Positions 43,118-52,829 of a stretch of 64,000 bases of DNA are shown here, in pieces; within the stretch, counting starts at the first letter, position 1, and each line of letters begins with the position of its first letter. The notes beneath the pieces are model-generated. The model did not search any database. It saw only the letters and a program-made list of their open reading frames with translations, and was not told the origin of the DNA. The stretch is from JBFGCM01 sp041581135 (GTDB taxonomy: Bacteria; Actinomycetota; Acidimicrobiia; Spongiisociales; UBA5794), in assembly GCA_041581135.1 (NCBI GenBank), contig JBFGCM010000007.1:3430-67429 (forward strand). Direction: 5' to 3'. The translations under genes and the position numbers were made by a program.

Positions 43118-44034
43118 GGAAGGTCCTGGTCGAGGGATCGACGGAATGAACCGGCAAAACCTACTTCCGGCTCGAGCCAGATCCCGGTTTCCTCACCGAC
43201 GCGGCGCCGCACGGCCCAGACGAGATCGAAGATGTCTTGGGCGGGGGCGCCCTGCTCGGCAACGAAGAAATTGGCGTGTTTGCGCGACACCGAGGCTCCA
43301 CCCCGGCGGAACCCCTTCAGGCCGAGCTCGTCGATGAGCTTGCCGGCAGCCACCTCCGGCGGGTTCTTGAAGACGCTGCCGGCATTGAAGGTGCCGCCCG
43401 GCTGATGGTCTCGCCGCCATGCCGTGATCTCCCGCAAGAGTGCTTCTCCCTCGGGGCGGTCGCGGGCGACGGTGTGGAAACGGGCGGTCGTCACCACCGT
43501 CAGCCGATCGATGGACGAGTGGCGATAGCTCATGTCGAGATCTTCAGGCCCCTGTGTCGACCATCGTTGGCCGCGGAGGTCGTAGAGGTGGGCGGATTCC
43601 AGCCACTCCCGGGTCTCGCTGCCATGGCACCCGGCGTTCATCCGGACTGCTCCCCCGACCGAGCCGGGGATGCCGACCAGGAACTCGAGACCCCCCCGAC
43701 TCGCCTTCACCGACTCGCGCGCCACCCTGGGTAGCGGCACGGCGCCCCCGGCGGTCACGCGGTCGCCGTCGATGGTCACGGCGAGGAAGTCACCGGTCAA
43801 CCGCACCACGACACCGTTGAAGCCTGCATCGGAGATCACGAGGTTGCTGCCGCGTCCCAAGATGAGGAGCGAGTGGGGGTCGGTGGCGAGTGTGGCCCCG
43901 ATGCGCTCCAGGTCGTCCCCGTCGTGCGCTTCGACGAAGTATGCCGCCGGTCCGCCGAGCTTGTAGGTGGTGAAGGGGGCGAGCGGCACGCCCTCAGCCG
44001 CATATCCGTCTGCAACGAGGTCGGCGAAGCTCAT
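43114..44034 (-). CDS. murB: UDP-N-acetylenolpyruvoylglucosamine reductase
   Basis: FAD/NADPH enzyme completing UDP-MurNAc synthesis, 306 aa. FAD-binding motifs: APFTTYKLGGPAAYFVEA and LLILGRGSNLVISD, with GLEFLVGIPGSVGGAVRMNAGCHG. The catalytic serine is in FNAGSVFKNPP; KLIDELGLKGFRRGGASVS and HANFFV follow. ATG overlaps the murC stop (ATGA). Confidence 0.96.
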   Translation of the reverse strand: MSFADLVADGYAAEGVPLAPFTTYKLGGPAAYFVEAHDGDDLERIGATLATDPHSLLILGRGSNLVISDAGFNGVVVRLTGDFLAVTIDGDRVTAGGAVPLPRVARESVKASRGGLEFLVGIPGSVGGAVRMNAGCHGSETREWLESAHLYDLRGQRWSTQGPEDLDMSYRHSSIDRLTVVTTARFHTVARDRPEGEALLREITAWRRDHQPGGTFNAGSVFKNPPEVAAGKLIDELGLKGFRRGGASVSRKHANFFVAEQGAPAQDIFDLVWAVRRRVGEETGIWLEPEVGFAGSFRRSLDQDLP

Positions 44035-45401
44035 GTCGCCTTCCCCAGGCGCTCGGCGAATGGCTCGGCGAGCCCCGTGATGTCGCCGGCACCGAGCAGC
44101 ATCACCAAGTCGCCGGCGGTCACACCTGCCAACAGCCGGTCGGGAACGTCGCGCAGCAGCGGCACGTACTCCACCGTGCCACCGGCGGCTTCGACCGCCC
44201 GTGCGACGAGGTTGCCGCTGACACCCGGTTCCGGTGCCTCTCCGGCCGAGTACACATCGGTGACGATGATCCGGTCGGCCCGGGCCAGCGACGACCCGAA
44301 CTCATCGGCCAGCTCCGCCGTGCGGCTGTAACGGTGGGGCTGGAACACCGCCCACACCGTTCGCCAGGAGCCGAGCGATGCAGCGTCGAGCGTCGCCTCG
44401 ATCTCGGTCGGATGGTGGGCGTAGTCGTCCACCACGGTGACCCCGCCGATGCGGGCGCGGACTTCGTACCGTCTCCGGACTCCACCGAAGGACTCGAGCC
44501 CGGCGGCGGCGGCGCCGACGTCGTACCCCAGCTCACCCAGTGTGGCAAGGACGCCGGCGGCGTTGCGGGCGATGTGGAGTCCGGGCCGCGGGACGGTGAC
44601 CTCGTAGGCGGCGTCCGGTCCCTCCAGCCGGAATGCCACCTCCCAATTGCCGTGGCGAGGAGCGACGATCCGCCACCGCGCCCCCTCAGTCGTGCCATAC
44701 GTGCTGGCGCCCGTCCTCGCCGCAAGACGCGCCGCCGCCGGATCGTCGGCGCAGATGATCACCGGACCCTGGGTGCGGTCGGCGACCTCGGCGAACGCCG
44801 CCTCCAGGTTCTCGATCGTCTCGTAGTAATCGAGGTGGTCGGCCTCGATGTTGGTCACCATGAGCCCACGCAGTGTCAGGCGACGGAAGGTGCCGAATGC
44901 CTCGTCGGCTTCGAGCACGAACAACTCGTGTTCCCCGAGGTGCGCCCCTGTGTTGGCGTCGACGAGTTGCCCTCCCACCAGGAACGTCGGATCGTGGCCC
45001 GCGGCGGTGAGCGCCGCCACCGCCAGTGCGGTCGAGGTCGTCTTCCCGTGAGTCCCGCTGAAGCCGATGGCGGGGAACGAGGCGGTGAAGAGTGCCAGCA
45101 GCTCCGGGCGCTCCCACACCGGGATGCCGGTGGCGGTGGCGGCGACCACTTCGGCGTCACCGCTGGGCACCGCCGAGGAACGGACCACGAGATCGACACC
45201 CTGCATTCGGTCCGGCCGATGGCCGAGCCAGGTGTCGATGCCGAGGTCGCCGAGGGCGTCGAGGACTCGGCCCGGCTTCAGGTCCGATCCAGTCACATCG
45301 TGCCCGAGCTGCGCGAGCAGCTTGGCCAGGCCACTCATCCCGGCGCCACCCACCCCTATCAGGTGGATGCGGTGGTAATCGGCGAGCGCACGCTCAGCCA
45401 T
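44031..45401 (-). CDS. murC: UDP-N-acetylmuramate--L-alanine ligase
   Basis: Adds L-Ala to UDP-MurNAc, 456 aa. HLIGVGGAGMSGLA binds the UDP part; GFSGTHGKTTST is the ATP P-loop; EADEAFGTF and NIEADHLDYY the metal and central-domain motifs; DDYAHHPTEI starts the ligase C-terminal domain. ATG at 45401 with GGAGG 4 nt upstream; a GTG one codon before is possible. The start overlaps the murG stop. Confidence 0.97.
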   Translation of the reverse strand: MAERALADYHRIHLIGVGGAGMSGLAKLLAQLGHDVTGSDLKPGRVLDALGDLGIDTWLGHRPDRMQGVDLVVRSSAVPSGDAEVVAATATGIPVWERPELLALFTASFPAIGFSGTHGKTTSTALAVAALTAAGHDPTFLVGGQLVDANTGAHLGEHELFVLEADEAFGTFRRLTLRGLMVTNIEADHLDYYETIENLEAAFAEVADRTQGPVIICADDPAAARLAARTGASTYGTTEGARWRIVAPRHGNWEVAFRLEGPDAAYEVTVPRPGLHIARNAAGVLATLGELGYDVGAAAAGLESFGGVRRRYEVRARIGGVTVVDDYAHHPTEIEATLDAASLGSWRTVWAVFQPHRYSRTAELADEFGSSLARADRIIVTDVYSAGEAPEPGVSGNLVARAVEAAGGTVEYVPLLRDVPDRLLAGVTAGDLVMLLGAGDITGLAEPFAERLGKAT

Positions 45402-46492
45402 CACACCTCCACGGCCACCATCAGCCTGGCGGCGATCAGCCTTGCGGCACCCGGCTTGCCCACGCTCCGTGCCGCCGCGGCCATCGACTCCAGGCGGGCC
45501 GGATCGTGCAGGAGTTCGGTGAGCAGCTTCGGCACCGACTCGAGCTCGGCTTCGTCGACCATGACCGCACCCCCTGCGGTGACCAGGGACAGGGCGTTCG
45601 CCGCCTGGTGTCCCGCGGTGCCGATGGCGAGTGGCACCACCACCGACGGCGTGCCGGTCGCGGCCAGTTCGCTCACGGTGAGTGCTCCCGCCCGCGACAG
45701 CACCAGATCCGACGCAGCGTAGAAACGCTCCATGTTCGATTCGAAGTCCAGAATGACCCAGGGTGCACCGGAGCCACGACGAAGCTCGGTTGCGGCGTGG
45801 CGAACCTCCTCCGCTTTTCCGGTCCCGGCCAGATGCACGATGGCGGCGGCGTCATGCCTGGCGAATTCTGTGGCGGTTCGGTTGAGCACGAGTGCGCCCT
45901 GGCTGCCTCCCAGCACACCCAGCACCGCGGCGTCATCTGGCAGGCCGTACTCCCGACGCGCCGACGCCCGCAGCGCCTCCCGATCGAACTCGCTGAACGC
46001 GGGACGCATCGGGTTGCCGACCACCTCGGCTCCCGGGAGCTTCGCCGTGGCCGAATCGAAGGCGGCGAACGTCGCCTCGGCGAACCGAGCGACGAGCCGG
46101 TTGGCCAGACCGGGCTCGGCGTTCTGCTCGTGCAGGAAAACAGGGACACCGGCCGCACGGGCCCCCCACCCTGCCGGCACCGTGACGTAGCCTCCGAACG
46201 CCATGAGCACCCGGGTGGCGCGTCGCCGCAGCTCGGCGGCGACCATCCGGCTCGCCCGCCACACGACCAGCGGCAGCGTCAGGTTCTGGAGTGAGAGCGA
46301 GCGGCGCAGTCCTCGCAGCGGGAGCCGGACGAGGTCGTACCCGGCTGCGGGTACGACAGAGGGGGCGAGCCGGTCACCGCCGAAGAAGACGATCTCTTCC
46401 CGAGGCACCCCGGAGCCGACCAGGGCATCGGCCACGGCGATAGCGGGGTAGATGTGCCCGCCCGTACCTGCGGCCGCCAGCGCGTACGTCAT
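45401..46492 (-). CDS. murG: Lipid II synthase MurG
   Basis: Glycosyltransferase transferring GlcNAc to lipid I on the inner membrane face, 363 aa. N-terminal AAAGTGGHIYPAIAVADAL is the lipid-binding loop; GGYVTVPAG and LHEQNAEPGLANR follow; the donor site shows LGGSQGALVLNR and LSRAGALTVSELAATGTPSVVVPL. ATG overlaps the ftsW stop (ATGA). Confidence 0.97.
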   Translation of the reverse strand: MTYALAAAGTGGHIYPAIAVADALVGSGVPREEIVFFGGDRLAPSVVPAAGYDLVRLPLRGLRRSLSLQNLTLPLVVWRASRMVAAELRRRATRVLMAFGGYVTVPAGWGARAAGVPVFLHEQNAEPGLANRLVARFAEATFAAFDSATAKLPGAEVVGNPMRPAFSEFDREALRASARREYGLPDDAAVLGVLGGSQGALVLNRTATEFARHDAAAIVHLAGTGKAEEVRHAATELRRGSGAPWVILDFESNMERFYAASDLVLSRAGALTVSELAATGTPSVVVPLAIGTAGHQAANALSLVTAGGAVMVDEAELESVPKLLTELLHDPARLESMAAAARSVGKPGAARLIAARLMVAVEV

Positions 46493-47643
46493 GGCTTCGA
46501 CCGCGCGATGTTCACCAGTACTCCCACCACGGCGAGGTTCGTGACCATGGCGGTTCCGCCACTGGAGATGAACGGCAGCGGCACACCCGTGATGGGCAGC
46601 ACCGCGATCACACCGCCGATGTTCACCAGGGCTTGCACGGAGATCCACGTGACCAGTCCCACCGCCAGCAGGCGACCGAACCGATCCTTGGTACGCAATG
46701 CGATGACGGTACCGACCACGGCGAACGCCACGAACAACAGCACGATGACGGCCGATCCGGCGAAGCCGGCTTCTTCTCCGATGATGGCGAAGATGAAGTC
46801 GGTGTGGGCGTTCGGCAGGAACGACCACCGGGCTCGACTGGCGCCGAGACCGACCCCGAACCACCCTCCCGTACCGAGCGCTACCCGGGCCTGCACGGCC
46901 TGAAGCCCCGAGTCCAGCGGATCCGCCAGCGGATCGAGGAACGCGGTCACCCGGCGCCATCGATAGTCCGCAGAGAACGCGAGTGCAAAGGCGATGGCTC
47001 CGGCGACCAGACCGCTTCCGAAGATGAAGCGGAGCGGGGTTCGGGATGCCACGAGGATGGCGAACGCCGAGGCTCCGATGAGCAACGTCGTACCCAAGTC
47101 GGGCTCCGCCATCACCAGTGCCGCCACCGTGCCGAGCGACAACACCACCGGCCAGACGAAGTGGGGAAACTCGTGGATCCACTTCTCCTTCTTCGCCACC
47201 ACTGCAGCGAGAAACACGACCGTGGCGAACTTGCTGAACTCGCTCGGCTGCACCGTCAGCCCGCCGACCTCGATCCATCGGGTGGCGCCGTTGCGGCTCA
47301 CACCGATCGCCAGCACGGCCACGAGGCCGGCCAGCGACACCGCGTAGATGGGGAACGCCAGCCGGCGGTAGACCTGGTAGGGGACGCGCGACGCCACCAG
47401 CAGGGCCACCACACCGGCAGCGGTCCAGATGACCTGACGTTTGAAGTAGAACAGCTTGTCCCCGGTCTCACGGAACGCCACCACAGACGACGCCGACATC
47501 ACCGCACCCAATCCGACGATGACGAGGGTGGCTACCAACACCAGCATGAAGATGGCATTGCGATCGCCGGCAGGGCGCGCCAGCTTCGGAGCGGGCTTGT
47601 TGCCGGGCTCCGGCTGGCGACGACGCGCCGTCGCGGCGCTCAC
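46489..47643 (-). CDS. ftsW: Septal peptidoglycan polymerase FtsW
   Basis: SEDS-family glycosyltransferase working with FtsI at the septum, 384 aa, ten predicted helices. Family motifs: GLTVQPSEFSKFATVVFLA, AEPDLGTTLLIG (containing the catalytic Asp of SEDS proteins) and the C-terminal GVPLPFISSGGTAMVTNL. A basic N-terminal extension (MSAATARRRQPEPGNKPAPK) is cytoplasmic. GTG overlaps the murD stop (GTGA). Confidence 0.95.
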   Translation of the reverse strand: MSAATARRRQPEPGNKPAPKLARPAGDRNAIFMLVLVATLVIVGLGAVMSASSVVAFRETGDKLFYFKRQVIWTAAGVVALLVASRVPYQVYRRLAFPIYAVSLAGLVAVLAIGVSRNGATRWIEVGGLTVQPSEFSKFATVVFLAAVVAKKEKWIHEFPHFVWPVVLSLGTVAALVMAEPDLGTTLLIGASAFAILVASRTPLRFIFGSGLVAGAIAFALAFSADYRWRRVTAFLDPLADPLDSGLQAVQARVALGTGGWFGVGLGASRARWSFLPNAHTDFIFAIIGEEAGFAGSAVIVLLFVAFAVVGTVIALRTKDRFGRLLAVGLVTWISVQALVNIGGVIAVLPITGVPLPFISSGGTAMVTNLAVVGVLVNIARSKP

Positions 47644-48941
47644 GATGTCACCTCCGCATGGAACGCACGGACGGCATGCGCGAACTCGTCGCCCCGCCGT
47701 CCATAGGCCTCGAACATGTCGAAGCTGGCGCAGCCGGGAGCCAGGAGCACGGTGTCGCCGGGGTCGGCAACGGAAGCGGCCTCGGCCACCGCTGCGGCCA
47801 ACGCCCGGCCACCGTCGGCGGAGTCGATGACGCTCACCCGATCGGGAAAGAGCGCCGCGAACTCGTGGCGGGTCTCACCGATGGCGATGACGTGCTTGAT
47901 GGAGCCCACCGCGGCGAGTGGCGACAGATCGAGGTCCTTGTTCCGGCCGCCGGCTACGAGGATCACCGACCGATATGCGGTGGCGGCCGCAGCGGCGGCG
48001 TGTGGGTTGGTGGCCTTGGAGTCGTTCACCCACGTCACTCCCGACCAGCTCCCGATCTCGGCGCGCCGGTGCGCACCGCGCTGAAACCCGGCGGCCACTT
48101 CGGCCACGGCCGCCGGGATGGCGCCGAGCGCGATGGCCACGGCACCGGCGATGACGAGATCGACCAGATATGACGGGTCCGTCTCGGCGACCGGCATCTC
48201 GTGGCCGGCGATGACGAGCGCCCCGTCGCGGACGCCGTGCCCGCCGTTCGGCACGGTGTGCCCAGAGACAGGCACCGCGCGGGAGGTAGCCGGGCCCACC
48301 ACCGCTGCGGCGCCCGGATCGTCGACGTCGAACAAGAGCAGGTCGTCGGGTCCTTGGTTCTCGAAGATGCGAGCTTTGGCGGCTGCATAGGCGGCGTAGT
48401 CCCCGTGCCAGTCGAGGTGGTCAGGGGCGACATTGAGCACCGCCGCCACCCGAGGATGGAACGTGTCGATGAAGCGGAGCTGGAAGCTCGAGGCTTCGAT
48501 GACGACGGCATCCCACTCTTCGGCGACCACGTCCGACAGCGGGTTCCCGATGTTGCCGGCAGCCGTTGCGTTCAGCCCGCTACGGACGAGCATGTCGGCC
48601 GCCACCCTGGTGGTCGTGGTCTTGCCATTGGTACCGGTGATGGCCGCGTAGGGGCAGCCGAGGTCGGTTACGGCGAACTCGATTTCAGAGACCAGCGGCA
48701 CCCCGGACGCCAGGATCGAACGGATGGCGATGCTGTGCTCCGGGAACCCGGGGCTGGCCACGACGATGTCGACGCGGTCCAAGTACGCATCCACCCAGTC
48801 CCCGGTGAAGGAGAAGTGCGAGTCGAACCGGTGGGCGACCATCGGGTCTTCGTCGTAGACGGCGATGTCGTACCCGCGTCGCCGCGCCAGGTTGCCCGCC
48901 GCGATCCCGCTCACCGCGCCCCCGAGTATCAGCGCGGTCAC
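47640..48941 (-). CDS. murD: UDP-N-acetylmuramoyl-L-alanine--D-glutamate ligase
   Basis: Adds D-Glu to the growing stem peptide, 433 aa. ALILGGAVSGIAAGN binds UDP, ITGTNGKTTTTRV is the ATP loop, NIGNPLSD the conserved central strand, NVAPDHLDWHGD a metal-site motif and WVNDSKATNPHAA opens domain 3. GTG overlaps the mraY stop (GTGA). Confidence 0.96.
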   Translation of the reverse strand: MTALILGGAVSGIAAGNLARRRGYDIAVYDEDPMVAHRFDSHFSFTGDWVDAYLDRVDIVVASPGFPEHSIAIRSILASGVPLVSEIEFAVTDLGCPYAAITGTNGKTTTTRVAADMLVRSGLNATAAGNIGNPLSDVVAEEWDAVVIEASSFQLRFIDTFHPRVAAVLNVAPDHLDWHGDYAAYAAAKARIFENQGPDDLLLFDVDDPGAAAVVGPATSRAVPVSGHTVPNGGHGVRDGALVIAGHEMPVAETDPSYLVDLVIAGAVAIALGAIPAAVAEVAAGFQRGAHRRAEIGSWSGVTWVNDSKATNPHAAAAAATAYRSVILVAGGRNKDLDLSPLAAVGSIKHVIAIGETRHEFAALFPDRVSVIDSADGGRALAAAVAEAASVADPGDTVLLAPGCASFDMFEAYGRRGDEFAHAVRAFHAEVTS

Positions 48942-50026
48942 GGCAACAGCCCCCCGCCGAACGTGGTGATGAAGTCGCCGTAGAACACACCGACACCGAA
49001 GGTCACGCAGATGACCGCGATGATCCAGAACCGGATGATGACCGTCGTCTCCGGCCAGCCCTTGAGCTCGAAATGGTGGTGGAGCGGTGCCATGCGGAAG
49101 ATCCGCTTTCCGAACATGCGGAAGGACGCCACCTGGAGGATCACCGACATGGTGATCATCACGTACAACCCACCGAGGATGATCAACAGCAGATGCGTGT
49201 TGGTGAGCAGAGCCAACGCCGCCATGGCGGCACCCAGCGCCTGGGAGCCGACATCACCCATGAAGATCTTCGCCGGTGCGGCGTTCCACCACAGGAATCC
49301 CAGCGTGCTGCCCAACAGGGCGGCGGCGAGCATGCCGAGGTTGAGGGCACCCTCCACGTCGTAGAACATCTCTCCGGTCTGGGGGTCGAGCAGCTCGAAG
49401 TTACGAAAGAGCCAGAAGCACAGGATCACGAAGGCCCCGTACACGAGTGCCGATGACCCGGCGGCGAGGCCGTCGAGGCCGTCGGACAGGTTCACCGCGT
49501 TCGCAGCTGCGGTGAGCATCAGCAGCACCAGCAACGAATACAGCACCGGCCCCAGATCGATGCCCAGGCCACGAGTGAACGCCAGCTCGGTGCTCACTCC
49601 GGCGGCGATGGCTCCCCATGCGAAGACCCCGGCCACGAGCAGCTGTCCGAGGAACTTCCACCGCTTCGACAACCCCTGGTTCTCACGCCGGGCGAACTTG
49701 ATGTAGTCGTCGAGCAACCCGATGACGCCCATGCCGACGAACGCGAACAGGCCGAGCCACCCTTGGATGGCAAAGTCACGAAGGCTGAAGTCCACCCCCT
49801 CGCCCACCGTCCAGAAGCGGATGTGGGCCATGACGAACCCGATGGAGACGGCGATGAGCATGACCAGACCGCCCATGGTCGGTGTACCACGTTTGTGGAG
49901 GTGACCCTCGACTTCCTCCTGGATGAACTGACCGATCTCACGCCGACGCAATCCACGGATCGCATACGGGGTCAGGATGATCGTGGCGAGGAACGCAATG
50001 GCGCCGGAAGCGAGCAGGGCGATCAT
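48938..50026 (-). CDS. mraY: Phospho-MurNAc-pentapeptide transferase MraY
   Basis: Makes lipid I from UDP-MurNAc-pentapeptide and undecaprenyl phosphate; 362 aa, ten helices. Active-site sequences: GTPTMGGLVML, GLLDDYIKF with the paired aspartates, NAVNLSDGLDGLAAG, and FMGDVGSQALG. The basic loop APLHHHFELKGWPET carries the conserved histidines. ATG overlaps the murF stop (ATGA). Confidence 0.98.
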   Translation of the reverse strand: MIALLASGAIAFLATIILTPYAIRGLRRREIGQFIQEEVEGHLHKRGTPTMGGLVMLIAVSIGFVMAHIRFWTVGEGVDFSLRDFAIQGWLGLFAFVGMGVIGLLDDYIKFARRENQGLSKRWKFLGQLLVAGVFAWGAIAAGVSTELAFTRGLGIDLGPVLYSLLVLLMLTAAANAVNLSDGLDGLAAGSSALVYGAFVILCFWLFRNFELLDPQTGEMFYDVEGALNLGMLAAALLGSTLGFLWWNAAPAKIFMGDVGSQALGAAMAALALLTNTHLLLIILGGLYVMITMSVILQVASFRMFGKRIFRMAPLHHHFELKGWPETTVIIRFWIIAVICVTFGVGVFYGDFITTFGGGLLP

Positions 50027-51357
50027 CGTGCCGCCTCTGCGGCGAGTTGCAGCGCCAGTTGTTCCAGACCGACCGAACGCGAAGCCTTGACCAGCACCAC
50101 ATCACCCGGTTCGACCAACGCCGCCACCGCGGCGTGGGCATCGGCGCACGTCGCCACGGTTCGTGCGATGTCGCCGGCGCCTTTGGCGAACCCCGGATCC
50201 TCGCCGACCACGATCACGCTGTGGTAGCCCAACTCCCTGGCGAGCGCTCCCATGCGCACGTGTTCGGACTCTTCCAGGTGACCGAGCTCGGCCATGCGGC
50301 CCACCACGGCGACATGCCGGCCGGGCATCGCGGCCACCGTCTGGAGGGCAGACGCCATGGAGTCCGGGTTGGCGTTGTAGGCGTCATTGACGACGACATA
50401 GGTGCCCTCGTGGCGCTCCATCCGCCATGCCGAAGCCGAGGCGACCTCGAGGTTGGCGGCGGCCGAGGCGAAGTCGACCCCGACGGCAACCGAGGCGGCC
50501 ACGGCGGCGGCGGCGTTCTCGGCGTGATGCCTCCCGACGAGCGGGAGTCGTACCCGCACCGTGTCGCCGTCGTAGCTGAGCGTGAACGCCGGCCTCCCGG
50601 CGTCATCGACTTCCACGTCACCGATGGCGACGTCGCCGTTGCGCCCGAAGCTGAGCGTTGCCCCGGAGTGGGCACGGATGGGAGGCAGCAGGCGGGATTC
50701 GTCGGCGGGCACCACTGCGGTACCCCCGCCCTCGAGCAGCTCGACGAGCTCCCACTTCGCAGCGGCGAGTGCCTCCGGTGTGCCGAACGTCTCCATGTGC
50801 ACGACACCCAGGTTGGTGATCACTGCGACATCGGGGGCCACGACGGGTGCCAGGTGGGCGATGTGCCCGACGCCACGGGAGCCGACCTCGAGCACGAGGT
50901 ACCGGGCATCGTCGGGCGTCGCCAGCACCGTCAGCGGCACGCCCACCTCGTTGTTGAACGACTTCGGCGACACCCAGGAACCCTCCAGACAGGCGGCGAG
51001 CAGGTCCTTGGTGGACGTCTTTCCAGTGCTCCCCGTGATGGCGACGACGGGGATCGTGAGCTCACTGCGCCTCCTGGCGGCGAGGGCCCGCAATGCCTCG
51101 AGCGTATCTGCAACCTCGATCCGCGGCTCCACCTCGAGGCCGGGGCGGACGATGACTGCGCCGGCGCCGGTCTCCCGCGCCGCCGCGGCGTAGTCGTGAC
51201 CATCGAAGCGCTGACCGACGATGGCGACGAACAGCGCCCCGGGCGTGAGGTGCCGGGTGTCGGTCTCGATCCGGTCCACGACCATCCCGGCGGCTCCCCC
51301 GATCGAGGTGCCGGCGACCGTGGCGGTCACGCTCTCCAAGGTCCAGCCGAGCTTCAT
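50023..51357 (-). CDS. murF: UDP-MurNAc-tripeptide--D-Ala-D-Ala ligase
   Basis: Adds D-Ala-D-Ala, 444 aa. The N-terminal domain has DTRHLTPGALFVAIVGQRFDGHDY; the ATP loop is ITGSTGKTSTKDLL; the central motifs are NNEVGVPLTVL, EVGSRGVGHI and NLGVVHMETFG; the C-terminal NDAYNANPDSM completes the family pattern. ATG overlaps the murE stop (ATGA). Confidence 0.97.
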   Translation of the reverse strand: MKLGWTLESVTATVAGTSIGGAAGMVVDRIETDTRHLTPGALFVAIVGQRFDGHDYAAAARETGAGAVIVRPGLEVEPRIEVADTLEALRALAARRRSELTIPVVAITGSTGKTSTKDLLAACLEGSWVSPKSFNNEVGVPLTVLATPDDARYLVLEVGSRGVGHIAHLAPVVAPDVAVITNLGVVHMETFGTPEALAAAKWELVELLEGGGTAVVPADESRLLPPIRAHSGATLSFGRNGDVAIGDVEVDDAGRPAFTLSYDGDTVRVRLPLVGRHHAENAAAAVAASVAVGVDFASAAANLEVASASAWRMERHEGTYVVVNDAYNANPDSMASALQTVAAMPGRHVAVVGRMAELGHLEESEHVRMGALARELGYHSVIVVGEDPGFAKGAGDIARTVATCADAHAAVAALVEPGDVVLVKASRSVGLEQLALQLAAEAAR

Positions 51358-52829
51358 GACGCCGCTCCGGCCATCAACTCTTCCATCGCCACGGTCCGAT
51401 CGTCGAACGGCACCACGATGCCGTCTGCAAGCTCTTGGCTCGTCTCGTGACCCTTGCCCAGGATGAGTACGACGTCGCCCGCGGCGGCGGCGTCGATCGC
51501 CATCCGAATCGCACGTCGGCGATCAGGCTCCTCAACGAGATCGGTGGCCCCGGCGTCGCGGGCGCCCGTCACCACGGCGGCGGCGATGGCTATCGGGTCC
51601 TCCGAGCGCGGGTTGTCCGACGTGACGATCACCCGATCCGCACTGGCGGCGGCCGCGCCCATGAGCGGACGCTTGGCTTGGTCGCGGTCCCCCCCGGCGC
51701 CGACGACCACGGTGATACGGCCACTGGTGAGGGGCCGCACCTGTGCCACCATGGCGCTGATGGCCTCGGGCGAGTGGGCGTAGTCGACGATGACCGCAAA
51801 CGGCTGACCGGCATCCACGCTCTCGAAGCGTCCTGGGATGCGGTCCACGGCCGACAGACCGGCGGCCACCAGCGCCGGCCTCACTCCCAGCTCCACTGCG
51901 CACGCAGCCGCCACCAGTGCGTTGGCGACGTTGAAGTCACCAGCCAACCGCAGTTCGACCGGGAATCGCTCGTCGTCGATGACGAGGGTGAATCGCGTGC
52001 CGCTCAGGGAGGCTTCCGGTCGCTCGGCGCGAATGGACTGCCCGGTCCCGACGCGCCGCACCGGCACGACCCCGTCGAGCCCTGCGGCGAGCTCGTCGCC
52101 TCGGGGGTCGTCGACCCAGACGACGGCGCGCTTGGCGCGGGCCGGCTCGAAGAGGGACCGCTTGGCGGCGAAATAGTCGTTCATCGTCGGGTGGAAATCG
52201 AGGTGATCCTGGGAGAGATTCGTGAACGCCGCCACCTCGAAGACAGTGCCATCGACCCGGCCGAGCGCCAGCGCGTGGGACGATACCTCCAACACTCCCA
52301 CTTCGGTGCCCTCGTCCAGCATGCGCCGGAACAACCGCTGCAGATCGCTGGACTCCGGCGTGGTTCGAGCCTGAGGGATGTCCACCCCGCCGATTCGGGC
52401 CCCGACCGTGCCCACCACACCTGCGGCGACACCGGCAGTGCCGAGGATCGACTCGATGAGGTACGTGACGGTGGTCTTGCCATTGGTGCCGGTGACCCCG
52501 ACCACCTTCAGTCGAGTCGACGGATCACGATGCACGGCGGCCGCGAGCTGCGGCAACGCCCGGCGGCAGTCTGCTACTCGCAGCCGGGGTACTCCCCCGT
52601 CGGGGACCTCGGTATCGACGCACACGGCCACGGCTCCCCGCTGCTCGGCGTCGCCGATGAACATGCGGCCGTCCCGAGAGGAGCCGCGAATGGCGACGAA
52701 GAGCCAGCCGGGCTGGATGTCACGAGAGTTGTGGGTCACGTCGACGACCTCGGCGTCGACCCCGGAGGGAGTCAGCTCACCGTCGACGGCTGTGGCCAGT
52801 GCGCTGAGCCTGACCGGCTCACGGCGCAT
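51354..52829 (-). CDS. murE: UDP-MurNAc-L-Ala-D-Glu--meso-DAP ligase
   Basis: Adds the third amino acid of the stem peptide, 491 aa. ATP loop VVGVTGTNGKTTVTYL; central LEVSSHALALGRV and NLSQDHLDFHPTM; the substrate-selecting motif is SDNPRSEDP, where DNPR marks meso-diaminopimelate specificity rather than lysine. ATG at 52829 lies 11 nt inside the end of ftsI; the longer frame is antisense noise. Confidence 0.96.
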   Translation of the reverse strand: MRREPVRLSALATAVDGELTPSGVDAEVVDVTHNSRDIQPGWLFVAIRGSSRDGRMFIGDAEQRGAVAVCVDTEVPDGGVPRLRVADCRRALPQLAAAVHRDPSTRLKVVGVTGTNGKTTVTYLIESILGTAGVAAGVVGTVGARIGGVDIPQARTTPESSDLQRLFRRMLDEGTEVGVLEVSSHALALGRVDGTVFEVAAFTNLSQDHLDFHPTMNDYFAAKRSLFEPARAKRAVVWVDDPRGDELAAGLDGVVPVRRVGTGQSIRAERPEASLSGTRFTLVIDDERFPVELRLAGDFNVANALVAAACAVELGVRPALVAAGLSAVDRIPGRFESVDAGQPFAVIVDYAHSPEAISAMVAQVRPLTSGRITVVVGAGGDRDQAKRPLMGAAAASADRVIVTSDNPRSEDPIAIAAAVVTGARDAGATDLVEEPDRRRAIRMAIDAAAAGDVVLILGKGHETSQELADGIVVPFDDRTVAMEELMAGAAS